Origin: JANQOH01 sp965243325
GTDB lineage: Bacteria; Pseudomonadota; Alphaproteobacteria; UBA7887
NCBI GenBank assembly: GCA_965243325.1
Contig: CBDEUQ010000003.1
Span: 3,410,001 to 3,474,000, forward strand
Direction: 5' to 3'
DNA: 64,000 bases
Position 1 is the first letter of the stretch. Each line of letters begins with the position of its first letter. The position numbers and the translations under genes are program-made. Of this stretch, positions 17,854 to 25,537 are shown piece after piece. The notes under the pieces were generated by a model that did not search any database, was not told the DNA's origin, and saw nothing but the letters and a program-made list of their open reading frames with translations.

Positions 17854-20800
17854 TGGTCGCCTCGATCGGCGCGGTGGCCTCGCCCGCGCAGGGGGTGAGC
17901 TACTACGAGAAGGACTCCTACTACGCGAAGGATTCCGACGAGCACAGGGCGGCGAGCGCCTGGGCCGGCAGGGGCGCGGCCGCGCTCGGGCTCGAAGGCC
18001 CGGTGGACCCGGATACCTTCCGGGCGGTGCTGGAGGGCGAGGTTCCGGACGGCTCCGGCAAACGGCTCGGCAAGCGCGGCAAGGAGGGCGAGATCCATCA
18101 CCGCCCCGGCCGCGACCTGACCTTCAGCGCGCCCAAGAGCGTGTCCCTGGCCGCGCTGGTCGGCGGTGACGAGCGGATCGTGGACGCCCACGACCGCGCG
18201 GTGGCGGGCGCGCTCGACTGGTTCGAGAGGAACGCCGCCGAGACCCGGATGCAGGAGCCCGGATCGGGTCCGGGCCAGGCCCGGGCAGGCGGGCGCATGG
18301 TGCGGGCCGGCGATCAGAAGACGGTGATCGCCACCTTCCGGCATGACACCTCCCGGAACCTCGATCCCGCGCTGCACACGCACTCGGTGATCGCCAACAT
18401 GCTGCTCGGCCCGGACGGCAAATGGCGCACCATGGCCAACGAGCGACTCTACGCCTCGAAGATGGCGCTGGGGGCGCTCTACCGCAACGCGCTGGCCGGC
18501 GAGCTGGCGCGGCTCGGCTACTCCATAGATAAGACCCATGCCGACGGGCGGTTCGAGATTGCCGGTGTCTCGTGCGAGACCGTGGAGGCATTTTCGACAA
18601 GGCGCGCGGAAATCGAGGCGGCGATGGAAGGGCGGGGCCTCGGCACGACGGCGGAGAACCCGCATCTCGCCCGGCGGGCGGCGCTGATGACCCGCGCGGC
18701 CAAGCGCGAGGTCGACCGCGACGCGCTGCGCGAGACGTGGGAGAAGCAGGCCGCCGCCCTCGGCTTCGACGCCAGGGGGCTGGTCGCCGCGGCGATGGAA
18801 CGCCATGGGGCGGACAAGGCGCGTGAAACCCAACCGGGAAAGAACAGCCCTACCGCTGCGCCGCGCCAGCCGGACCTGTTCGAGCATGCCGCGAAGGCGG
18901 ACCCCGCGCGCGCGGCGGCGGACTGGGCGCTGGCCCATCTCTCGGAGCGCGACGCGGTGTTCTCGAATACCGATCTGCTGGCGGCCGCGCTGGCCTTCGA
19001 GCCCGGCGCGGCGTCCATCGGCGATATCGAGCGGGCCGTGGCCGGCCTCAAGCGCGAGGGCCGGCTTCACGATGCGCCGGCCCTCGAAGGCGGCGGCGGT
19101 CTCACCACCGACAAGGCGCTGGCGGAGGAGCGCGAGACGGTCGCGCTGATGCGCGGCGGCGAACGGCGCGGCAAGGCGCCGATGCGGGGCTGGATGGTCG
19201 AGCGGCACCTGCGCAAGGGGCCGCTCACCGCCGGGCAGAAACAGGCGGTCAAGCTCATCCTGTGCGAGAAGGACAGAACGGTGGGTGTCCAGGGCTACGC
19301 GGGCACGGGCAAGACGAAGATGCTCGCGCGCGCGAGAACGCTCGCCGAGAAGAAGGGCTGGCGCATGGTGGGGCTCGCGCCCTCGGCCTCGGCGGCGAAC
19401 ACGCTCAACGCCGAATCCGGCATCGAGAGCGAAACCCTGCAACGCTTCCTCGCCCGCAACACGGGCGTCGCCGAGGGCCGGCTGACGAAGACGGGCGCGA
19501 AGGAAATGCGCGCGGCGTTCGCCAAGACCGTGCTGGTGGTGGACGAGGGCTCGCTGGCCTCGACCGTCCAGGCGCGCGACCTGCTGCGGATCGCGGGCGC
19601 GTTGCGCGTCCCGAAGCTGGTGCTGGTGGGCGATGCGAAGCAGCTCGACGCGGTGGATGCCGGCAAGCCCTTCGCCCAGCTCCAGGCCGCCGGCATGAAG
19701 ACCGCGGCGATGGACGAGATCCTGCGCCAGCGCGACCCCGACCTGAAGGCCGCCGTCGAGGCGAGCCTCGCGGGCGAAATCGGCAAGGCGTTCGAGAAGC
19801 TCGGCTCCAATGTTGCGGAAGTGAAGGCCGACAACATTGCCGGCGCGGTTGCCGCGCGCTGGCTGAAACTCTCCCATGAAGAACGCGAGCGCACCGGCGT
19901 CATGGCGCCGAGCCACGCGCTGCGCGAGGGGATCAACGGCCATATCCGCGAGCGCCTGGTGCGCGAGGGCCGCATCGCGGGTCCCGCCATGGAGACCGCG
20001 CGGCTGGTCTCCAAAGGCTACACCAACGCGGAGAAGTCGCTCGCGGCCAACTACGCACCGGGCGACGTGGTCGCGTTCCACCGTTCCTACAAGCGGATCG
20101 GCGTCGCCAAGGGCGAGGAACGCCGCGTCGCCGGCGTCGACCGCAGGGAGCGCACCGTGCTTCTGGAAGCGCCGGGCGGCGGGATTGTCGCCTGGAAGCC
20201 GTCCGAAATCGGCGGGCGCAAGGGCGGAACGGAGGTCTACCGCCGCGAGAGCATCGAGCTTCGCGCGGGCGACCGCATCCGCTGGACCCGCAACGACAAG
20301 GGTCTCGGGCTGGTCAACAGCGGCGCGGCCGAGGTCATGGGCGTCCGCAACGGCCGGGTGACGTTCCGGCTTGAGGACGGGCGCAGGCTCACGCTGACCC
20401 CCGGCGACCCTCAGCTTCGCCATCTCGACCGCGCCTGGTGCTCGACCGTGCACGCCTTCCAGGGGCGCACGGTCGATGCGGTGATCGCGGCGATGGAGGC
20501 GAACCATCCCGCGCTGACCACGCAGAAAGCCTTCTATGTCGAGATCAGCCGCGCCCGCGACCGGGCGGAGCTCGTGACCGACGATGCGGCCGCGCTCAAG
20601 GAACGGCTCGAAGCGGTCACCGGCGAGCGCATCTCGGCGCTGGAAGGGATCGGCGAGGACGTGCGCCGGGAGCGCGAGGCGGGTCGGGAAGCCGGATCGG
20701 ACGGCAGGGAACGCGCCCGCGACCGGGCCGAGGACTCCGCGATCCGGCAGGTCGAAGTGGTCCGCGAGCGCGACGACAAGGCCGCCCGAGAGAAGGCAGG

Positions 20801-20930
20801 GCCGGTTCGCGACAGGGCCGCGCCCGCTGCTCCGGACCGCGAAATCGGCCGCGAGGCGCCGCAGCGCAAGGCGCCCGAGCCCGAGCCGCCGGCGAAGACG
20901 AAGGTGCGCGAGATGGATCTCGGGCTGTAG
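17853..20930 (+). CDS. MobF-family conjugative relaxase with RecD-like helicase (TraI/TrwC type)
   Basis: 1025 residues. The N-terminal relaxase domain has candidate catalytic tyrosines at 17/18 and 23/24 (VSYYEKDSYY), the FSAPKSVSLA segment at 91-100, and the metal-binding histidines H164, H175 and H177 (FRHD, then DPALHTHS). The helicase half has Walker A GYAGTGKT at 481-488 and a VVDEGSL motif B. The C-terminal tail (about 930-1025) is rich in Arg/Glu and probably disordered. The enzyme nicks oriT and unwinds the transferred strand during conjugation. No type IV secretion genes lie in the window, so transfer would depend on a helper or on genes elsewhere. It is coupled to the membrane protein upstream. 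Confidence 0.93.
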   Translation: MVASIGAVASPAQGVSYYEKDSYYAKDSDEHRAASAWAGRGAAALGLEGPVDPDTFRAVLEGEVPDGSGKRLGKRGKEGEIHHRPGRDLTFSAPKSVSLAALVGGDERIVDAHDRAVAGALDWFERNAAETRMQEPGSGPGQARAGGRMVRAGDQKTVIATFRHDTSRNLDPALHTHSVIANMLLGPDGKWRTMANERLYASKMALGALYRNALAGELARLGYSIDKTHADGRFEIAGVSCETVEAFSTRRAEIEAAMEGRGLGTTAENPHLARRAALMTRAAKREVDRDALRETWEKQAAALGFDARGLVAAAMERHGADKARETQPGKNSPTAAPRQPDLFEHAAKADPARAAADWALAHLSERDAVFSNTDLLAAALAFEPGAASIGDIERAVAGLKREGRLHDAPALEGGGGLTTDKALAEERETVALMRGGERRGKAPMRGWMVERHLRKGPLTAGQKQAVKLILCEKDRTVGVQGYAGTGKTKMLARARTLAEKKGWRMVGLAPSASAANTLNAESGIESETLQRFLARNTGVAEGRLTKTGAKEMRAAFAKTVLVVDEGSLASTVQARDLLRIAGALRVPKLVLVGDAKQLDAVDAGKPFAQLQAAGMKTAAMDEILRQRDPDLKAAVEASLAGEIGKAFEKLGSNVAEVKADNIAGAVAARWLKLSHEERERTGVMAPSHALREGINGHIRERLVREGRIAGPAMETARLVSKGYTNAEKSLAANYAPGDVVAFHRSYKRIGVAKGEERRVAGVDRRERTVLLEAPGGGIVAWKPSEIGGRKGGTEVYRRESIELRAGDRIRWTRNDKGLGLVNSGAAEVMGVRNGRVTFRLEDGRRLTLTPGDPQLRHLDRAWCSTVHAFQGRTVDAVIAAMEANHPALTTQKAFYVEISRARDRAELVTDDAAALKERLEAVTGERISALEGIGEDVRREREAGREAGSDGRERARDRAEDSAIRQVEVVRERDDKAAREKAGPVRDRAAPAAPDREIGREAPQRKAPEPEPPAKTKVREMDLGL

Positions 20931-21266
20931 ACGCCGCCGCCCGCATATCTCCCGGCCGCCTGGAGCTGGTGAGAGAAAGCAGGATGTGGATCGCGGTGGC
21001 GACAATGCCAACGGCTCCGCCGGCTGGACGCGCGACCGCCGCGACGGCTTGGGTGCGGCGGCGGATGCGTACGTAAAGCGTCCGCCGGAGCGCGGTTGTC
21101 GGCTCGTGACCGAAGCTGACGGGCTTCGACGCCGGAGTCCAAGATGGTCGGATGTGAGTGACCCGGCGATGGATCTTGCCCGGAGGACCGCTATGTGCGT
21201 CAATTCCAGGATCGGTCTTCGTCAGACTGACCGTCGCTATCGGCGCGGCGGGGTGCCCGAAGATCG
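20931..21266. other. Spacer, no gene seen
   Basis: 336 bp of high-GC sequence between the relaxase and the restriction gene. I see no conserved frame, repeat or hairpin. Confidence 0.3.
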
Positions 21267-21914
21267 GTGAGCAGCGCATGCCACCAGATGGTTAACCCGG
21301 TTGTCTCGTCGATGCCTGAACGTCAAGCTCCCGACCCCAGCAAATTCAACCCGGATGCGGAACTTCCCTACATGCTTCGGCGGGAAGATTTCGGGCTGGT
21401 GATGCAGGACGTCTACGACTTCTTCTTCGATGTGAACAGGCACCTCGTGGACAGGGGATTGAATCGGCTGGACGACATGCTGAGGCCCGCGGCGATGTCA
21501 GGGCTCATCTCCGACATGATCACGGCGAGCATGGCGCGGCACTCGCGCGTGCTGGTTGAGAACAGGTACCACAACGGGCATCCGGATCTCATCGTAAATG
21601 GCCTTTATGCGAACGACGCGGTGAAGGCCGGGGAGGAAGGCGTCGAGATCAAGAGCACCCGAAAAGCGGGCGGGGCCGTCGATACGCACGGGGCGCGGGA
21701 GCAATGGATGTGCGTCTTCGTCTACAAGGTGGACAACGAATCCGAGCCTGCCGCCGAGCGCGCGCCGATGATATTCACCGAGGTATATCTCGGCCATGTC
21801 GCGATCGAGGACTTCCGCAGGAATTCCCGGAGCGAACTGGGAACGCGAACCGCTACCCTCGACAGACATGGCATTCGGAAGCTCCGCCGGAGCTGGGTGT
21901 ATCTGGACACCTGA
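21267..21914 (+). CDS. PD-(D/E)xK type II restriction endonuclease (putative)
   Basis: Up to 215 residues from the GTG at 21267; ATG codons at 21288 and 21312 are alternatives, none with a clear ribosome site. HPDLIV (Pro106-Asp107) followed 20 residues later by VEIKST (Glu127-x-Lys129) forms a PD...ExK nuclease motif. The gene converges on and overlaps by 62 bp the methyltransferase gene on the other strand, the layout of a type II restriction-modification pair. It would cut unmodified DNA at the site protected by the partner; specificity is unknown. I do not recognise a named enzyme. Confidence 0.75.
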   Translation: MSSACHQMVNPVVSSMPERQAPDPSKFNPDAELPYMLRREDFGLVMQDVYDFFFDVNRHLVDRGLNRLDDMLRPAAMSGLISDMITASMARHSRVLVENRYHNGHPDLIVNGLYANDAVKAGEEGVEIKSTRKAGGAVDTHGAREQWMCVFVYKVDNESEPAAERAPMIFTEVYLGHVAIEDFRRNSRSELGTRTATLDRHGIRKLRRSWVYLDT

Positions 21915-23061
21915 TGGCCTCCAGCTTCGGGATCGCGGCGGTCGCTATTTCGATGTAGTCCGACGACAGCTCCACGCCGATGCTGTGTCGGTCAAGGTGA
22001 TTCGCCGCCGCGAGGGTGGACCCGGAGCCGGCGAAGGGGTCGAGGATCACGCCTTTCTGGAGCGGCAACGCAGCGCGCACCAGTTGCCGCAGAAATGCCT
22101 GCGGCTTCAGTGAGGGATGTGGCGCCAGCCGCCGTTCCGCTGGCCGTGTGGGATGAGACTCGATCACGTCTCCGAACGGTTGGCGTTCCGATTTCCTCCG
22201 CAGCCCACCGGTGCCCCATTTCCGCAGGTTGTCCTGCACGCGCCCTTCGATCGGATTGCGGAACAGGAGCCAAGGCTCGGCCATCGAGCGCGGCATGACG
22301 GTGATATCGGAAAATTCTTCGTGCGCGTTCTTGGGGCGATCGCCGCCGCGCATGGTCATGACCAGGCGGAAGATCATTCCCCGGCTCTCGAGACCGGTGT
22401 CCGCGAGTGCCGAGGCGACGATGTGCGTTACGAGCGGATTCGAGGCGACGAATAGATGGGCTCCGGGAACGAGGACCCGGGATATCGATCTCCCGAAGCG
22501 CATGAAGAATTCGCGCATGTGTTCGAGATCAGCCGGGCCCAGAGTCGTGAAACGCGGTAGCGGAGACCGGCGATGGCCGTCGAAGGACGGGGGGATGCGC
22601 CATACCCCCCCTTTGCCTGCCCGGAGCTTGCGCTGCTCGACTTCCGTGTATTCGACAAGGCCGTAGGGAGGGTCGGTGATCACCGCATGGATGCTGTTTT
22701 CCTCCCGTTGTTCCAGCCAGTCGAAGCAGTCGGCTCGATACAGCGTCGCTTTGCCGTGACGCAGCACCGGTTCGATACTCCCGCTCGGGTTGCCCTGGGG
22801 GGCGGTCGTAGGTAAGTCTCGTTCCCGTTTGAGCCGATACCGGCCATGCCGCGTCCGCTCGAACATGTCCGGGCGGAGCCTGAGATACGAGCGCACGGAT
22901 GACGCGGGCACGTCCCCTATCCTTTCCTCGACCGACCGTCTGATGTCCGAAACACTCGCGTCGCCGCGAGTCGATCCGAGACAAGAGACAATCGCGTCTC
23001 GCACGGTGCCGGGTGAGCGTTTCAAATTCGGCACTCCATCGTCCTCCGAGAAAGCGGCCAT
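21853..23061 (-). CDS. Beta-class DNA amino-methyltransferase with N-terminal winged helix
   Basis: About 402 residues from the ATG at 23061; an in-frame TTG at 23088 is less likely. Motif IV DPPY (in AVITDPPYGLVEY) comes before motif I DPFAGSGST, the order of beta-class N6-adenine/N4-cytosine methyltransferases. The first 80 residues look like a winged-helix domain (TVRDAIVSCLGS, DIRRSVEERI, SSVRSYLRL, GRYRL), which could bind DNA or regulate the operon. It protects host DNA from the convergent endonuclease at 21267-21914. Two GACGTC palindromes sit directly upstream of the start. It is divergent from the nuclease-fold gene at 23235. Confidence 0.9.
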   Translation of the reverse strand: MAAFSEDDGVPNLKRSPGTVRDAIVSCLGSTRGDASVSDIRRSVEERIGDVPASSVRSYLRLRPDMFERTRHGRYRLKRERDLPTTAPQGNPSGSIEPVLRHGKATLYRADCFDWLEQREENSIHAVITDPPYGLVEYTEVEQRKLRAGKGGVWRIPPSFDGHRRSPLPRFTTLGPADLEHMREFFMRFGRSISRVLVPGAHLFVASNPLVTHIVASALADTGLESRGMIFRLVMTMRGGDRPKNAHEEFSDITVMPRSMAEPWLLFRNPIEGRVQDNLRKWGTGGLRRKSERQPFGDVIESHPTRPAERRLAPHPSLKPQAFLRQLVRAALPLQKGVILDPFAGSGSTLAAANHLDRHSIGVELSSDYIEIATAAIPKLEAIRCPDTPSSGGASECHVCRG

Positions 23062-23065
23062 GTTA

Positions 23066-23079
23066 GACGTCCAGACGTC
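23066..23079. promoter_or_regulatory. Paired GACGTC palindromes before the methyltransferase gene
   Basis: GACGTC occurs at 23066-23071 and 23074-23079, with start points 8 bp apart, within 20 bp of the methyltransferase start codon. They could be an operator bound by the winged-helix domain, or recognition sites of the system itself. Inferred from position and symmetry. Confidence 0.4.
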
Positions 23080-23234
23080 TTTGTGCAATGACTCCCTATA
23101 TGGTGAGAGAGAAAGTTCGGTCTGCGGTGGCTGCTTTCTCCGTGCGGTGTGCAGATACGCAAGTACCGAACACGCTCATGTCGTCGTGTCGCACCGCGCC
23201 GCGCGTGCCTTGGAATCGAAGAGGGAGCCAACGG

Positions 23235-24086
23235 ATGATCAGGGTCGTGAGCTGGAACATCGCCAAGCGAAGCGAACCGTGGCGCGAGCTGGCGGAGATG
23301 GCTCGGCGGGGAGAGGCGGATGTGGCGCTTTTGCAGGAGGCCGGAAACTCGCCTGGCGATCTCGCGCACCTGTTCCGCTACGAGAATGACATCGGCTGGG
23401 ACCGGAGCTTGTGCGACCGGTGGCCGCTGGTCGTGCGTTTGTCCGAGCGGGTCGAAGTCGAATGGCTCCGGCAAGTACCTCCAAAGGCCGGAGGCTTCGG
23501 GGTGCGCGAGGTCGGAGTGAGCGGCATCGGCACCATGGCTGCCGCGAGAGTAGCGCCACGCGGCCGACCGCAGGAGGCGTTCGTGGCGGTGTCCATGTAC
23601 GCTGCTTGGATCAAGGCCAATCCTTACACCGGAAAAAACCCCGGGATTGTTTCCGATGTTTCGGCGCACCGCATCCTCTCGGACCTGTCGACCTTCATCG
23701 ATTACGAAGACCCGTCGCGACACCGTATACTCGCCGCGGGCGATCTCAACATGTTCCACGGGGCGACTGGCCGGAGGCTATCGTGGGTTGAACGGGAGCG
23801 CACGGTCTGGGACCGCTTCGAAGCGCTCGGCTTGGCGTTCCTCGGGCCGCAGACGCCGAACGGGCGGCCGGCGGCGTCGCCTCAACCCGATGTTCCCGCG
23901 GATACGCGGAACGTCCCGACCTACCGCACCGCAAGGCAATCTCCGGAGGAGGCTAACCGTCAGCTCGACTACGTCTTCGCTTCTCGCGGCTTCGACGAAA
24001 GGATCTCGGTGCGTGCTCTGAACGAAATCGACGAATGGGGATCGAGCGACCATTGCCGGCTGCTGGTCGAAGTCGCTCCCGGATAA
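23235..24086 (+). CDS. Endonuclease/exonuclease/phosphatase-fold protein
   Basis: 283 residues. The fold's metal and catalytic motifs appear in order: VVSWNIAK near the start, ALLQEAGN (Glu), AAGDLNMFHG (Asp/Asn), QLDYVFAS (Asp), and SSDHCRLLVEV (final Asp-His). The family includes DNase I-like and exonuclease III-like enzymes. The start at 23235 was chosen for GGGAG nine bases upstream. It is divergent from the methyltransferase with about 170 bp between them. The position beside an R-M pair suggests a DNA-directed role such as an accessory nuclease, but lipid or nucleotide phosphatase activity cannot be excluded. Confidence 0.85.
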   Translation: MIRVVSWNIAKRSEPWRELAEMARRGEADVALLQEAGNSPGDLAHLFRYENDIGWDRSLCDRWPLVVRLSERVEVEWLRQVPPKAGGFGVREVGVSGIGTMAAARVAPRGRPQEAFVAVSMYAAWIKANPYTGKNPGIVSDVSAHRILSDLSTFIDYEDPSRHRILAAGDLNMFHGATGRRLSWVERERTVWDRFEALGLAFLGPQTPNGRPAASPQPDVPADTRNVPTYRTARQSPEEANRQLDYVFASRGFDERISVRALNEIDEWGSSDHCRLLVEVAPG

Positions 24087-24109
24087 AGGCGTACAAGACC
24101 CGAATTCCC

Positions 24110-24496
24110 TCACGCTGGCCCCTCTCCGAGGGCGTCCGCCATCGCCAGGCGCCCATCGTTGAGGATGCTGTCGAGCTGCTTCTTGCGCTTTTCGCCAAGC
24201 AGTTCCTCCTGGCGGAGCGTGGTCAGCAGATAGACGCCGCGGTAGATGTCCTCGATCAGCGCGAGGTAACCGGGCGGGATCGCGGCCTCGGCGGGCCGGT
24301 CGAGCCGCTCCTCGGCGGCGGCGAGGGTCGCGGCGCGGACGAGCTGGCTGGCCGTAACCCCCTGGCGCAGGGCCGCGTCCTCAACCAGTTGCCACTCCGA
24401 ATCGGAGAAACGGATCGTGCGCGATCGGCGGAACTCGCCCGTGCGCTCGCCGGATTCGTTCGAATTCCCGACGGTTTTTCGAGCGCTTCGTGCCAT
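24110..24496 (-). CDS. Small ribbon-helix-helix/MobC-like DNA-binding protein
   Basis: 128 residues. RRSRTIRFSDSEWQLVEDAALRQG followed by TASQLVRAATL has the strand-helix-helix pattern of MobC/MbeC-type relaxosome accessory proteins and RHH repressors. A helical C-terminal part (ALIEDIYRGVYLLTTLRQEEL) suggests a coiled-coil dimer region. AAGGGAG lies seven bases before the ATG at 24496 and fixes the start. The gene-free stretch upstream (24497-25537) with an 11-bp inverted repeat is where an origin of transfer bound by such a protein could lie. Accessory protein of the MobF relaxase is the favoured role; an autorepressor is the alternative. Confidence 0.7.
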   Translation of the reverse strand: MARSARKTVGNSNESGERTGEFRRSRTIRFSDSEWQLVEDAALRQGVTASQLVRAATLAAAEERLDRPAEAAIPPGYLALIEDIYRGVYLLTTLRQEELLGEKRKKQLDSILNDGRLAMADALGEGPA

Positions 24497-25537
24497 TTCG
24501 CTGCTCCCTTTCGGCCTCGCCTGCGTCCGGCGCGGGCCGGACCGCGCCCGAATCCCGATCCGTCCGACCCGCTCCCGGCCGTGAACCCTCATGATCGCCG
24601 TCGCGGTCGCGGCCCTCCGCCGCCTCCCGGCCGACGGTATCGCCGAGCTCCGGGAGAGGGTGAAGACCGTGCCCGGACGGTGTTCACGGGCGGGACGATC
24701 CGGCCGATTCCGGAGCATACAATCGGGTTACCGAGCGTATTGCATCGCCATGCGCCGGGCAATCGACCGGTCGCAAAATAGGCATCGATCATCCTGAATG
24801 GCCGCCAAGCGTCGCCAGGGGGCGCCGGGCGTACCGGCACGAATGTGTACCGGGCGGCATACGCTCGATCCGCAATGCTCCGGTCGTCTTCAGTCGTCGT
24901 CAGGGGTGCTGGAGCGCACTCCAGGGCACTCAAGGGTAGGTGCTGGCGGGCCTTGCAGCCTGCTGCGTCCGGTGTGAGAACGACGCGCCGAAAGGCGTCC
25001 TGATCCTGCTTCCTTGACACCCAAGCACCCGGGACATGAAAGCCGTTTTGCAACCGGCATTTAGCCCGAGCGGCGCTTGAGCGGCAGCGCCCGCCGCGCA
25101 TGAGAGGGGACGGTCTACGAACCGCCGCGCGGCATCCGACCGGTAGTGTAGGAAGCACGAGGCGGCGAAGCAATTGCAAACCGACCCGCGCACTGGCCGG
25201 GTCGTTCGTGCGGCCCGCGCTGTCGGCGACGGCGCGCACGATGTCCAGCGCTAAGTCGTGTCGGCTGCGGCATCCGACCGCCGGTCCCTTCTCGCATTGT
25301 GCGGCGAACCGCGTGCGGCTATCGGTGCGGCCATGCGATCATCGTCGCGCTTCAATGCTCAACGGTCGCCCGCGCCCAAGCCGCCGCAGTCGAGCTTGCG
25401 CGTCGCACGGGGCGACCGCATGGTGACGGGAACGGGAGGCGAGCGAGGAGACATGCGTTGATGAACGATGCCGCGCCATACGAACGCGCGACCGGTCGGC
25501 ACTGCCGACCGGTGAGTTCGTCGTCGCGGACGGCACA
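24497..25537. other. Gene-free 1-kb stretch, candidate oriT region
   Basis: I see no convincing coding frame in 1041 bp. It lies between the accessory DNA-binding gene and the MmeI-like enzyme. It holds the inverted repeat at 24660-24687; otherwise I recognise nothing. Origins of transfer often lie beside the accessory gene rather than the relaxase, which makes this the best candidate here. Confidence 0.35.
24660..24687. repeat. 11-bp inverted repeat upstream of the MobC-like gene
   Basis: GTGAAGACCGT and ACGGTGTTCAC pair at 10 of 11 positions around the spacer GCCCGG, about 165 bp upstream of the accessory gene start. It could be part of oriT, an operator, or a hairpin terminator; no U-run follows. 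Confidence 0.4.

Noticed and set aside
17439..21203. Long minus-strand open frame opposite the relaxase
   Set aside because: The sense strand encodes a complete MobF relaxase with all motifs; the antisense frame has no family signal.
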